From: Rhodococcus rhodnii
GTDB lineage: Bacteria; Actinomycetota; Actinomycetes; Mycobacteriales; Pseudonocardiaceae
DNA length: 64,000 nucleotides
Assembly: GCA_000720375.1 (NCBI GenBank)
Contig: JOAA01000004.1
Span: forward strand, 124,001-188,000
Direction: 5' to 3'
Of this stretch, positions 43,110 to 52,198 are shown piece by piece (position 1 is the stretch's first letter; every line of letters begins with the position of its first letter). The notes under the pieces were generated by a model. That model was not told the DNA's origin and made no database searches. It saw only the letters and a list, made by a program, of their open reading frames with translations. A program made the translations under genes and the position numbers.

Positions 43110-44062
43110 TCCGCCACCTCGGCTTCGGCTTCGTGGCCGGTCAGTGCCAGGAACACGTCGTCCAAGGTGGGCCGGCGCAGGCCGACGTCCTGCACCTTGA
43201 CCGACACCTCGGACAACCGGCCGAGGCCGTCGACCAGCACGGCGGAACCGCCGCTGACCGGCACGGTCACCCGACGGGAACTCGCGTCGATCTGGATCTC
43301 CCCCACCGCGATGGACGCCAACGCGGTCCGTGCGGTCTCCAGGTCGTTCGCGTCGGCCAGCACCAGCTCCAGCCGTTCGCCGCCGACCTGGTCCTTCAAC
43401 TGGTCCGCGGTGCCCTGTGCGATCACCTTGCCGTGGTCGATCACCGAGATCTGGTCGGCAAGACGTTCGGCCTCCTCCATGTACTGCGTGGTCAGCAGCA
43501 GTGTCACGCCGCCACGCACCAAATCCTCCACCACGTCCCACAAGCCGAAACGAGCCCGTGGATCCAGGCCGGTGGTGGGCTCGTCGAGGAAGAGCACCTT
43601 GCCGCTGCCCACGAGCGCGCCCGCCAGGTCCAGGCGCCTGCGCATACCGCCCGAGTAGCCCTTCACCGGCCGGTCCCCCGCTTCGACCAGGTCAAAGGCT
43701 TCCAGCAACTCACGCGCCCGCGCCCGGCTGCGTTTCGCGCCGAGGTGGTACAGCCTGCCGACCATGTCGAGGTTCTCGAACCCGGTCAGGTACTCGTCGA
43801 CGGCCGCGTACTGCCCGGAGACCCCGATCTCCTTGCGCAGTCGGCGCGCGTCGGCGACGACGTCGAGCCCGGCGACGGTCGCTTTGCCGCCATCCGGTGG
43901 TAACAGTGTCGTGAAGACCCGTACGGCCGTTGTCTTGCCTGCCCCATTGGGCCCAAGCAAGGCCATCACGGTGCCTTCTTCGACCTCCAAGTCCAGCCCG
44001 TCAAGCGCGACGATCGAGCCGTAGCGCTTGATCAGGCCTTCCGCGAGGATCGCTTGTGCCAT
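43106..44062 (-). CDS. DrrA-type ABC transporter ATPase
   Basis: The 318-residue ATPase has Walker A GPNGAGKTTAV, signature YSGGMRRRLDLA and Walker B VLFLDEPTTGLD, with a C-terminal DrrA-type extension. ATG 44062 gives MAQAILAEGL; the frame opens at 44107. Confidence 0.92.
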   Translation of the reverse strand: MAQAILAEGLIKRYGSIVALDGLDLEVEEGTVMALLGPNGAGKTTAVRVFTTLLPPDGGKATVAGLDVVADARRLRKEIGVSGQYAAVDEYLTGFENLDMVGRLYHLGAKRSRARARELLEAFDLVEAGDRPVKGYSGGMRRRLDLAGALVGSGKVLFLDEPTTGLDPRARFGLWDVVEDLVRGGVTLLLTTQYMEEAERLADQISVIDHGKVIAQGTADQLKDQVGGERLELVLADANDLETARTALASIAVGEIQIDASSRRVTVPVSGGSAVLVDGLGRLSEVSVKVQDVGLRRPTLDDVFLALTGHEAEAEVAE

Positions 44063-44120
44063 GTCCGCTCCAGGAAGGCGTTCGGTGTGACGCGGGTCAT
44101 CCTGCACCCGACCACCGACA

Positions 44121-44148
44121 AAAAGCGCCCCGGTTTTTCGCGAACCGG
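44121..44148 (-). terminator. Terminator after the 535-residue gene
   Basis: CCGGTT (44130-44135) and AACCGG (44143-44148) form a stem on the minus strand; downstream in that direction five Ts follow within ten bases. It lies right after the stop at 44154. Confidence 0.6.
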
Positions 44149-44153
44149 CCGAA

Positions 44154-45761
44154 TCACCCCTGTGAGTGAAGTGTGGTCGCTTTGTGTGCCACCTTCCTGG
44201 CGTGCTTGGCGACCTTCTTGTCCGGGTGGTACTTGCCGAGCAGGTTCAACGTCGCGACCACGTCCGGATGCGGCAACCGCCACATGACGTCGAGCAATTC
44301 CAGCTCATTCCCCGCGGGCAGCAGGGGTGCCACAACCGGGCCGAGGTCAGGGATGCCTTGTTCATCGGCCTCGACGAACAACGTCAGCCCGTCGGTGGTG
44401 ATCCAGCCGAGCTCGGACAACTCCAACTCGGTCTCGCCCAGCGCGTAACGGGCGTACGGCCGCAAGGTGCCGACTTCCAACACCTCACGCCAAACCTCGG
44501 CCACGCCGAGCTCAGTCACCACGCCAGTCGCCCAGACCCGGACACGAGCGGGCCCATCGGCCGCGACCGCCAGGAGTTCCCGCGCGGCAGGCACCGTTTC
44601 CCGCGACGACAACCAAGCGGCCTGCTCGGCGGCCATCTCCGGGCCACTGAGATCCATCGCGAGCGCGGCCAGTTCCGCGGCCGTCATCTCGGCAGACGGT
44701 GGCAGCAGCGGAACGTTGACGCCGTGGGCCATGAAGTGTTCCCGCACAGCGTTCAGTGCCAACGGCGTGTACCGGACGTTCTCGCCGTCGATCTCGAAGC
44801 CGCCGATCTCGGTCATCACGTGGATGAAGAAGTCCGCCGGATCGCCGTGCCGCTCGACGTAGCCGTGCCACTCGTCCACGGTCAGCTCGTGGATCAGCTC
44901 GCTGATCTCGGTCCGCGGCAAGCCGACGTCCCGCGCGAGGAACAGCATGATCAGCAGGTTCGCCGGAACGTCGGCGAAGTCGATGTCCGAGCCGCGGAAA
45001 TCGGCGACGCGGTCGAGCACGAACCCGAAGGTCGAGATGAACCCGGTCTGCCAGATGTCCGGAACGTTCTCGCCGTCCGGCCACTGCTCGAATCCACCGG
45101 GCAGCGGGGCGAACGAGCCGGTCTCGGTCGACGCGAACCCGGCGAACTCGGCCAGGTCCGCCAGCACCCTGATCTCCAGCTGGTCGTCGATGCCCAGCGC
45201 GGCGGCGGCCTGCGCGGCGGCTTCGTCGGTCAGCTCGTCATCGTCGTCGATGTCCTTGCCGTCGCTCGCCCACGCGGCCAGCTCGTGTGCCCTGGCCAAG
45301 AGCTTGCTTTGCTTGGCAGCCGCCAGAAGCACGTCGGCCGAGGGCAGCCGGATGCCGGGCATCCGGTCGCTCGGCAACCCGAGTTCCTCGAGCATCTCGG
45401 CCAGGCCGTGGCCGGCCGGCGCGTTCTCCGCGACGATCTCCATGAACTCCGGCACGGCGTCCTCGAGCTCCATCAGCAGCTCACCGGTCGTGTCGGTGGT
45501 CTCCTCGATGAAGTCGACGAGATCCCGCGCCGCCTCGACGATCTGCACCGCGTCGGCCCCAGTCGGGATCTCCACCCGTTGCGGGTAGACCTCCAGCAAC
45601 AGCTCGTCGAGGTCACCGGGTTCGAAGCGGCCCGGTGTCCGGTGGCCGAGGTGGTCACGGGCGAGCTCGAACATCAGCCGCAGCTCATCGCGGTTGACCG
45701 GACGACCGGCCGCCCATTTCTCGATCTCGTCGAGCTTCGTTTCGATCGCGTCAACCGCCAT
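44154..45761 (-). CDS. Unrecognised 535-residue acidic protein
   Basis: I do not recognise the product. It is strongly acidic and largely helical, with Leu/Glu/Asp-rich segments (ELLMELEDAVPEFMEIVAEN; DIDDDDELTDEAAAQAAAAL). No membrane helix, signal peptide or catalytic motif is seen. Basic clusters appear only near the C-terminus (KYHPDKKVAKHARKVAHKA). ATG 45761 is preferred; the frame opens at 45854 but the extension reads over mprB. It stops just before a terminator and follows mprB in the same direction, so it may share its operon. Confidence 0.75.
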   Translation of the reverse strand: MAVDAIETKLDEIEKWAAGRPVNRDELRLMFELARDHLGHRTPGRFEPGDLDELLLEVYPQRVEIPTGADAVQIVEAARDLVDFIEETTDTTGELLMELEDAVPEFMEIVAENAPAGHGLAEMLEELGLPSDRMPGIRLPSADVLLAAAKQSKLLARAHELAAWASDGKDIDDDDELTDEAAAQAAAALGIDDQLEIRVLADLAEFAGFASTETGSFAPLPGGFEQWPDGENVPDIWQTGFISTFGFVLDRVADFRGSDIDFADVPANLLIMLFLARDVGLPRTEISELIHELTVDEWHGYVERHGDPADFFIHVMTEIGGFEIDGENVRYTPLALNAVREHFMAHGVNVPLLPPSAEMTAAELAALAMDLSGPEMAAEQAAWLSSRETVPAARELLAVAADGPARVRVWATGVVTELGVAEVWREVLEVGTLRPYARYALGETELELSELGWITTDGLTLFVEADEQGIPDLGPVVAPLLPAGNELELLDVMWRLPHPDVVATLNLLGKYHPDKKVAKHARKVAHKATTLHSQG

Positions 45762-45780
45762 GCCGCGCAACCCTAGTCCG

Positions 45781-47187
45781 TTACCCCGGCATTCCTGGCA
45801 GCCGCAAGCTGAACAGCGCGCCGCCTTCCGGCGCTCGGCCGGCCAGCACCTCACCGCCGTGCCGCAACGCGGCTTGTTGCACGATCGCGAGCCCGAGCCC
45901 CGATCCCGGCAGTGTCCGTGCTTCCTGCGAACGGTAGAAGCGGTCGAACACGCGCGGCAGGTCCTCGTCGGCGATACCCGGCCCCTGGTCGGCCACTTCC
46001 AGCACGGCGAACCCGTCGCCCGCGGATCCCAGCCGCACCCGGACGGTCCCGTCCGGCGGGCTGAACTTCACGGCGTTGTCCAGCAGGTTCAACACCGCGC
46101 GCTCCAAGGCGCCCGCGTCACCGATCAGCCGCCATGGCTGCAGGGAAACGTCGAACTCGACGTCACCGGCCCGCCGCCGCGCACGGTCAAGCGCTTGCTC
46201 GACGACCTCGACCAGCTCGACCGGCTCCCATACGGCCTGCGCGCCTTCCTCACGGGCGAGCTCGACCAGGTCACCGATCAACGTGGTCAGCTCGTCCAGC
46301 TGGCCGCGCAGGTCGTCCTGGATCTCCGTCTTGTCCTCATCGGACAGTTTCGGCGCACCGGGCGCCTCGGAGGCCATCAGCAGTTCCAGGTTGGTACGCA
46401 ACGAAGTCAGCGGCGTCCGGAGCTCGTGCCCGGCGTCCGCGACGAGACTGCGCTGCCTGTCCCTGGCGTCCGACACGGCGCCGAGCATCGTGTTGAAGCT
46501 GTGGGTCAGGCGGGCGAGCTCGTCGTCACCGCTGACCTGGATCGGCCGCAGATCACCTGTTCTGGCAACACGTTCAGTCGCCCGGGTCAGTCTTTCCACC
46601 GGCCGCAGACCGGTCCGCGCGACGGCGGTTCCTGCCAGCGCGGCCACCACGACACCGGCGCCACTGATCAACACCAGCACCAGGGCCAGATCGTTCAACA
46701 GCTGCTTGGTCGGCGCCAGGCGTTGCCCGACCACCAAAGCGGCTGCCCTGCCGCCAAGCGAAACGCGGATCGAGTACACGCGCGTGTCGGTACGCGGGTC
46801 CGTCCGGAACCACTCGTTGTGGACGCCTGCCGCGACAGAGCGTTCCTGGTCGCCGTACGGCGGGGACATCACAGGTGACTCGATCAGTTCCCTGCCGGAC
46901 GCGTCGATGATCGTGAACTTCACGTCGCTCAACGCCACGATCAGCGCGGACACCGAAGTCGCCGGATTGTCGTCGACATCAGCGATGTTGCGGAAGTTCA
47001 GCGCGTTCGTGGCGCGGTCACGCAGGTTCTGGTCGACCTGGTCGTAGAGGTTCTGCTGCACGGTCAGATACGCGCCGAGCGAGACGAGCGCGACCGCCCC
47101 GGCCACACAGATCGCGGCCAGGAGGGTTACTCGACTTCTCAGCGATACGCGTTGCCTGCGCCCGTGTTCCTGTGGCGCAAAGATCAC
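45781..47187 (-). CDS. mprB: Sensor histidine kinase (MprB-like)
   Basis: The 468-residue kinase has an N-terminal helix ([20 protein letters not shown]), an extracytoplasmic domain, a second helix ([20 protein letters not shown]), a HAMP region, H-box [14 protein letters not shown]-box [11 protein letters not shown] and G-boxes DQGPGIADE and [14 protein letters not shown] start overlaps the regulator stop (GTGA). The MprAB system of mycobacteria responds to envelope stress; the assignment rests on domain layout and neighbouring genes. Confidence 0.85.
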   Translation of the reverse strand: MIFAPQEHGRRQRVSLRSRVTLLAAICVAGAVALVSLGAYLTVQQNLYDQVDQNLRDRATNALNFRNIADVDDNPATSVSALIVALSDVKFTIIDASGRELIESPVMSPPYGDQERSVAAGVHNEWFRTDPRTDTRVYSIRVSLGGRAAALVVGQRLAPTKQLLNDLALVLVLISGAGVVVAALAGTAVARTGLRPVERLTRATERVARTGDLRPIQVSGDDELARLTHSFNTMLGAVSDARDRQRSLVADAGHELRTPLTSLRTNLELLMASEAPGAPKLSDEDKTEIQDDLRGQLDELTTLIGDLVELAREEGAQAVWEPVELVEVVEQALDRARRRAGDVEFDVSLQPWRLIGDAGALERAVLNLLDNAVKFSPPDGTVRVRLGSAGDGFAVLEVADQGPGIADEDLPRVFDRFYRSQEARTLPGSGLGLAIVQQAALRHGGEVLAGRAPEGGALFSLRLPGMPG

Positions 47188-47882
47188 GGCGGGGTCTCCC
47201 GCAACACGTATCCGACCCCCCGCACGGTGTGGATCAGCCGTGGCTCGCCCGCCGCCTCGGTCTTGCGGCGCAGGTAGCCGATGTAGACCTCAAGGGCGTT
47301 GCCCGAGGTCGGGAAGTCGTAGCCCCACACCTCTTCCAGGATGCGGCTGCGCGTGAGCACCTGTTTCGGGTGCGTCAGCAGCAGCTCGAGCAGGGAGAAC
47401 TCGGTGCGGGTCAGGCTCATCGAGCGGTCGCCGCGGCGGACTTCCCTGGTACCGGGGTCCAGCTCGAGATCGGCGAACTTCAGCGACGGCTCCTGCTTCT
47501 CGGCCGCGACCGCGTCGGCCTGGGTCCGCCGCAGCAACGCCCGCAGCCGGGCCAACAGTTCCTCCAGCGCGAAGGGCTTCGGCAGGTAGTCGTCCGCCCC
47601 CGCGTCAAGACCGGCTACCCGGTCGGATACCAAGTCCCGCGCGGTCAGCACGAGAATCGGCAGGTCGTCACCGGTGCTGCGGAGCTGGCGGCAGACTTCG
47701 AGGCCGTCCAGCCTCGGCATCATCACGTCGAGCACCATCGCGTCCGGCCGTTCGCCGCCTTTGATCGTGTCGAGTGCCTGCTGACCGTCGCTCGCTGTCT
47801 CCACCTGGTATCCGTTGAACTGCAGCGACCGCCGAAGGGACTCACGTACAGCCCTGTCGTCGTCCACTACGAGTATGCGCAT
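47184..47882 (-). CDS. mprA: OmpR-family response regulator (MprA-like)
   Basis: The 232-residue product has receiver Asp in [12 protein letters not shown] and a C-terminal winged helix ([20 protein letters not shown]). I chose ATG 47882; the frame opens at 47942. It precedes and overlaps mprB by GTGA. Confidence 0.88.
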   Translation of the reverse strand: MRILVVDDDRAVRESLRRSLQFNGYQVETASDGQQALDTIKGGERPDAMVLDVMMPRLDGLEVCRQLRSTGDDLPILVLTARDLVSDRVAGLDAGADDYLPKPFALEELLARLRALLRRTQADAVAAEKQEPSLKFADLELDPGTREVRRGDRSMSLTRTEFSLLELLLTHPKQVLTRSRILEEVWGYDFPTSGNALEVYIGYLRRKTEAAGEPRLIHTVRGVGYVLRETPP

Positions 47883-47931
47883 GGGTGCCAGTGTGTCTGG
47901 TCGGACTGAGATATGCCTGAGAAAGCACTGA

Positions 47932-48543
47932 TCAGGTGCCAATACCTCGGGCCGTCGGCGCGTTCCACCTGCGCCAGAGCGCGATCAAGCGAATGGTCAC
48001 GATTAGGGCAGCGGCCACGACGGCCGTCGGACCGGCCGGAAGCCGCAGCCACGCGCCGACCACCACGACCACTCCACCGGCGAGGGCCGCGAGCGCGTAG
48101 ATCTCCTTACGCAGCACCATCGGAATCTCCCGAAGCAACACGTCCCGTAGTGCCCCACCACCTATGCCGGCCGTCATCCCAATGAGGCACGCGGTGTACG
48201 ACGGAGCTCCGTACGCGAGCGCGGTCGCGGTCCCTGACACGGTGAACAGCCCCAACCCGACGGCGTCCGCGAGCAACACACCGCGCCGCAGCTTCGCGAA
48301 CTGCGGGTGCAGCCAGAACACCGCGAGCGACGTGACGATCGGCACGAGCAGATAGCGCCAGTCCTGCAGCGACGTCGGCGGGTGCACGCCCAGCAGCACG
48401 TCCCGGATGATCCCGCCGCCGAGCGCGGTCGTCACACCGATCACGGCGACGCCAAAGGTGTCCAGCCTGGCTCTCACCCCAGCGAGTGCACCCGATATGG
48501 CGAACACCGCGATCCCGGCGAGGTCGAGCACTACCAAGAGCAT
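47932..48543 (-). CDS. TRIC-type (UPF0126) membrane protein
   Basis: The 203-residue protein has about six to seven membrane helices in two repeats, each with glycine pairs ([13 protein letters not shown] and [13 protein letters not shown]). These GGxxRDVLL repeats define the TRIC/UPF0126 family, predicted cation-conducting channels. The role here is unknown. Confidence 0.9.
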   Translation of the reverse strand: MLLVVLDLAGIAVFAISGALAGVRARLDTFGVAVIGVTTALGGGIIRDVLLGVHPPTSLQDWRYLLVPIVTSLAVFWLHPQFAKLRRGVLLADAVGLGLFTVSGTATALAYGAPSYTACLIGMTAGIGGGALRDVLLREIPMVLRKEIYALAALAGGVVVVVGAWLRLPAGPTAVVAAALIVTIRLIALWRRWNAPTARGIGT

Positions 48544-48618
48544 GGCGACTGAGTCTAAATAGCTCCGACCGGGCGACTGACCTGGACAAACGGCAAGCCG
48601 TGATGCTGGAGTGTGACC

Positions 48619-49599
48619 GTGAACACACTGCGCGTGATCATGGTTTCCGTGCTCGCCTTCCTGCTGGTGACCCCAGTCGCGGCAGCGGCACCGACAGCCA
48701 GAACCTACGAGAGATACGTCGCGCTCGGCGACTCCTACACCTCCGGCCCTGGCATCCCGTGGCCGCGCCTGGACCGGCTCGCGTGCTTCACGTCGACCAA
48801 CAACTACCCCGCGCTGCTGGCCGACAACCTAGGCCTGCGGTCGTACACCGACGGCAGCTGCGGCGGCGCGGACACCACGAACATGCTCAACCCGCAGACA
48901 CCTCCGCTGCCGTTGGGCCAGCACCCGCCGCAGTTCAGCTTCCTGCGCGCGGACACCGACCTGGTCACGATCGGCATCGGCGGCAACGATTTCGGCGTTT
49001 TCGGTGACCTCACCAGCACCTGCCCCGATCTGCGGGCCTCCGACCCGGCCGGGGCACCGTGTCAGCGGCACTACACGGTGAACGGCGTGGACACCATGAA
49101 GCAGAAGGTGGCCATGACCGGCGACCGGGTCCGTGCCGTGCTCGCCGGCGTGCACGAACGTTCCCCGAACGCCAAGGTCCTGCTGATCGGCTACCCGAGG
49201 ATCGTTCCGCCGCAAGGCAACTGCCCGGACGTCCTGCCGATCGCCGACGGCGACCTGCGCTGGCTCGACGATGTCGAACAGGCGTTGAACGGCGCACTGG
49301 CGAACGCTGCCAATGCCGACGGCCGCACGACATTTGTCGACATGTACCCGGCAAGTCTTGGCCACGACGCGTGTGCCGGACGCGACGCGTGGATCCAGGG
49401 CAAGGAGAACAACCTGTTCAAGGCCATCCAGTACCACCCGTTCAAGTCCGGAATGGTCGGTGTGGCCAACGAGATCAGCAAGGTGCTCGGCGCCAGGACC
49501 GGCACGCACAACCGGCAGGTCCCGCGCTCGGTCGACAAGGCCGTCGTCGGTGACGCGTCGACCGTGACACTCCTCACCCGGGCGGGCCATGGCCGGTGA
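48619..49599 (+). CDS. Secreted SGNH/GDSL-type esterase
   Basis: The 326-residue product has a signal peptide (MVSVLAFLLVTPVAAAAP) and SGNH blocks: ALGDSYTSG (Ser), GIGGNDFGV (Asn) and YHPFKSG near the end (His). It is likely an extracellular esterase or lipase. I chose GTG 48619, with GGAG 7 bases before; GTG 48613 is possible. Confidence 0.88.
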   Translation: MNTLRVIMVSVLAFLLVTPVAAAAPTARTYERYVALGDSYTSGPGIPWPRLDRLACFTSTNNYPALLADNLGLRSYTDGSCGGADTTNMLNPQTPPLPLGQHPPQFSFLRADTDLVTIGIGGNDFGVFGDLTSTCPDLRASDPAGAPCQRHYTVNGVDTMKQKVAMTGDRVRAVLAGVHERSPNAKVLLIGYPRIVPPQGNCPDVLPIADGDLRWLDDVEQALNGALANAANADGRTTFVDMYPASLGHDACAGRDAWIQGKENNLFKAIQYHPFKSGMVGVANEISKVLGARTGTHNRQVPRSVDKAVVGDASTVTLLTRAGHGR

Positions 49600-49614
49600 C
49601 GGCACGATGAAGGG

Positions 49615-50259
49615 GTGCGGATCATCCTGTTACGGCATGCCGAGAGCCTCGGCAACGTCGACGAATTGGCGTACTGCCGCATCCCTGACCATGCCTTGCC
49701 ACTGACGCCCAAAGGCGAAGAGCAGGCTCGCGCCGCCGGCCCGGTCGTGCGCGAACTGCTCGGCGGCGGGCCGGTGGCGGCTTATGTCAGTCCTTACGTG
49801 CGTACTCAGCGAACGCTGCAATTGCTGGAGCTCGGCGACATTGTCACCCGGACCGTCGCCGAGCCCCGGCTGCGCGAGCAGGACTGGGGAAACCTGCAGG
49901 ACCCGGTGGAGCAGGAGATCCAGAAGCTCAAGCGGCACGAGTTCGGGCACTTCTTCTACCGTCTCGCGCATGGCGAGTCCGGCGCCGACGTGGACGACCG
50001 GGTGGCCGCGTTCCTGGCCGAACTCAAGGACCGGATGAAGGAAGACCTCGACCACCCGAACATCGTGCTGCTGGTGACACACGGCCTGACCATGCGGCTG
50101 CTGTGCCGCCGGGTGTTCTCGTGGAGCATCGACCTGTTCGAGTCACTGTCCAACCCGAACCAGGTCGAGCCGCGGATTCTCACGCTGCACAACGGAACCT
50201 GGAGCCTTGACCGGCCGTTCCCGCAGTGGCGGCCGTCGCCGGACGGCACTACTCAATAG
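49615..50259 (+). CDS. Histidine phosphatase superfamily enzyme
   Basis: The 214-residue product has LLRHAES (phospho-histidine) and VTHGLTMR (second His). Substrate is unknown. GTG start 15 bp after the esterase stop. The 3' end overlaps the CobW-like gene by 11 bp. Confidence 0.9.
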   Translation: MRIILLRHAESLGNVDELAYCRIPDHALPLTPKGEEQARAAGPVVRELLGGGPVAAYVSPYVRTQRTLQLLELGDIVTRTVAEPRLREQDWGNLQDPVEQEIQKLKRHEFGHFFYRLAHGESGADVDDRVAAFLAELKDRMKEDLDHPNIVLLVTHGLTMRLLCRRVFSWSIDLFESLSNPNQVEPRILTLHNGTWSLDRPFPQWRPSPDGTTQ

Positions 50260-51376
50260 CCACAAGGGGATCCGGGTAGCGCAGCCAGGCTTCTTCGCCT
50301 TCGGCCAGTTCCTCGTCGGTCAGCAGAGCGGCGTTCAGCGCCTCGGTGAGGTCGGCCGGGAGTGCCTGGTGCGCGACGATCGTCAGCTCCTGCGCCCGGT
50401 CGCCGAACCTGGGATGCCACTCGAGTGAGGCTTTGACGGTCCGCTGCGGGCATTCGCCGGACCAATCGTCCATTGTGGCAAGCCACGGGCCGCCTTGGCC
50501 GATCCGCAGCGCGCCGCCCGCGGACTCGAACCACAGTGCCACGTCCGGCTGGCTGGCGAGCCAGAACCGGCCACGGACCCGGACGACTCCCTCCAGCAGC
50601 ACGCCGATCGCATCGTGCAGCCGGTGCGGGTGGAACGGGCGGCGTTCGGTGAAGACGGTCAACGACACGCCACAGTCCGACTCGAGCGGCGGCTGTCCAC
50701 AAAGGAGCGGATCGAACCAGCGGTCCAGCTTGCCGCGCCGCGCACCTTCGGGCAGATCACGCAACGCGTACACGGCCTCGGCGAACGAGACCTTCTTCGC
50801 CATCGGCGCGATCCGTTGCAGGACGGCCGAAGTACGGGCCTCGGTCCACGCGTCGGCGCCGGAGCCGGCGAGCACGATCGCGTCAGCGAACTCGGCCTGA
50901 CCGACCGCGACCTGTGCGACCGTCCGGTCATCTCCCTCAGCCACGCCGAATCCGCGCTCGGCGAGTTCCTCGTCGCCGGTCGCGTCCGCGAGCCAGGTCG
51001 CCGTGTCGATCACGGTGACCACACCGGTCACCCGGACCGGCAAGCCGCGAATGGCCCAGCAGACCGGTTCCGGCTCGATCGTCGGGTCAAGGTGGACGAC
51101 GATCCGGTGCACACCGTCCGAATCGGCCAGTTTCGTCAGCAACGGCAGCAAGTCCTCCCGCAGAGTGCAAGAGACGCAACCGTGGGCGAGTTCGAGCCGG
51201 GCCACCTCCTCACCGGTCGCCGACTTTTGCCTGCGCACAACGAAACCCCGGGCGATGTCACGCAAATCGTGGTGTACGACAACGCTGCCAGGCTCGGCGT
51301 GCATCAGTCTCGTCGCGACAGCCGACGCCTGCCTGCGCGGCAGACCGGCGACGATCACAAGGCCAACCCGTGCCAT
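50249..51376 (-). CDS. CobW/ZigA-like protein with degenerate P-loop
   Basis: The 375-residue product has the CobW zinc motif [10 protein letters not shown] and the C-terminal CobW domain ([19 protein letters not shown]). The GTP-binding P-loop is not intact: where homologues have GxxGxGKT, this reads [13 protein letters not shown]. It would therefore bind zinc but perhaps not hydrolyse GTP. The Zur box at its start strongly suggests induction in zinc starvation. Confidence 0.85.
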   Translation of the reverse strand: MARVGLVIVAGLPRRQASAVATRLMHAEPGSVVVHHDLRDIARGFVVRRQKSATGEEVARLELAHGCVSCTLREDLLPLLTKLADSDGVHRIVVHLDPTIEPEPVCWAIRGLPVRVTGVVTVIDTATWLADATGDEELAERGFGVAEGDDRTVAQVAVGQAEFADAIVLAGSGADAWTEARTSAVLQRIAPMAKKVSFAEAVYALRDLPEGARRGKLDRWFDPLLCGQPPLESDCGVSLTVFTERRPFHPHRLHDAIGVLLEGVVRVRGRFWLASQPDVALWFESAGGALRIGQGGPWLATMDDWSGECPQRTVKASLEWHPRFGDRAQELTIVAHQALPADLTEALNAALLTDEELAEGEEAWLRYPDPLVAIE

Positions 51377-51411
51377 GCCACTCCCTTCCTCGATCCGCAT
51401 GCTATCGTAAT

Positions 51412-51432
51412 TGAAAACGAGTGTCATTTTCA
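51412..51432. promoter_or_regulatory. Zur box between CobW-like and ribosomal genes
   Basis: TGAAAACGA-GTG-TCATTTTCA is an imperfect palindrome with arms matching at 8 of 9 positions and a form close to the actinobacterial Zur consensus TGAAAATGA. It lies between the divergent genes and probably controls both. Confidence 0.85.
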
Positions 51433-51441
51433 GGAGGCTGG

Positions 51442-51678
51442 ATGTCTGCGATCTGCCAGGTCACCGGGCGCAAGCCGGGCTTCGGCAACCGCGTTTCGCA
51501 CTCCCACAAGCGTTCCAAGCGCCGCTGGGACCCGAATGTGCAACGGCGCCGCTACTGACTGGCATCGGAAGGACGGACCATCACGCTCACGGTGTCCACG
51601 AAGGGCATCAAGACGATCGACCGCAAGGGAATCGAAGCCGTGGTCGCCGAGCTTCGGCGCAAGGGGGTCCAGGTCTGA
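51442..51678 (+). pseudogene. rpmB: Zinc-free ribosomal protein L28 paralogue with in-frame TGA
   Basis: The frame begins [20 protein letters not shown] and would give the full 78-codon L28 length if one codon is ignored: TGA at 51556-51558, where homologues have Trp or another aromatic (before [16 protein letters not shown]). Beyond it the frame stays clean to its normal stop at 51676-51678, overlapping rpmG as ATGA. Only 38 residues would be made without readthrough. The base after TGA is C, a context that can favour readthrough in bacteria. It may be a nonsense mutation, a sequencing error or a recoded site. Confidence 0.85.
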
Positions 51679-51842
51679 TGGCGCGCAACGAGATCCGGCC
51701 GATCGTGAAGCTCAGGTCCACCGCGGGCACCGGGTACACGTACGTGACCCGCAAGAACCGCCGCAACGATCCAGATCGGATGATGCTGCGCAAGTACGAC
51801 CCGATCGCGCGCAGGCACGTCGAGTTCAAGGAGGACCGGTGA
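51678..51842 (+). CDS. rpmG: Ribosomal protein L33, zinc-free paralogue
   Basis: The 54-residue product starts [19 protein letters not shown] and ends HVEFKEDR, the L33 form without the CxxC pairs. It replaces the zinc-binding L33 in zinc starvation. It overlaps rpmB and rpsR by four bases each. Confidence 0.95.
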   Translation: MARNEIRPIVKLRSTAGTGYTYVTRKNRRNDPDRMMLRKYDPIARRHVEFKEDR

Positions 51843-52086
51843 CTTTGCGACCCCAGCGTAGGAAAACGCGAGGCAATCTGCTGCTTCGCGAAGGGGTGTC
51901 CACAGTAGATTGGAAGGACACCGCCCTGCTCCGCAAATTCATCTCCGACCGGGGAAAGATCAGGGCACGCCGGGTCACCGGCCTCACCTGACGGCAGTAG
52001 AGCGAAGTGGCAGTATCGCGTCACTGGCCATCAAGAACGCACGAGAGATGGCACTACTGCCGTACCCCACACCCCGGCAGCGTTAG
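51839..52086 (+). pseudogene. rpsR: Ribosomal protein S18 paralogue, truncated and frameshifted
   Basis: The frame opens GTG 51839 (GTGA overlap with rpmG, AAGGAGG upstream) and has [20 protein letters not shown], then stops at 51989-51991. The missing C-terminus (AIKNAREMALLPYPTPRQR) continues in another frame to the TAG at 52084-52086. The intervening segment has two in-frame stops and about 11 extra bases with a repeated GGCAGTA. The 50-residue product lacks the S18 C-terminal helix. rpsN, normally between rpmG and rpsR, is absent. Confidence 0.85.
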
Positions 52087-52198
52087 TCCGAAAGAGTTAT
52101 AGATCAAGCCCATTGGGCAGTCGTGGTGCCGATCTGACGGCTTACCCGGGTAATCTCGGCCCGGGGCGTGCGAGGGGCTACAGGTTGCCGAGGCCGGG

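Noticed and set aside
44166..45776. 536-codon plus-strand frame opposite the acidic 535-residue gene
   Set aside because: It is antisense to a better frame, is His/Arg/Gln-rich, and has no domain or ribosome site.
50495..51991. Long plus-strand frame ending in rpsR
   Set aside because: It is antisense to the CobW-like gene and only joins the rpsR frame by chance; rpsR has its own coupled start.
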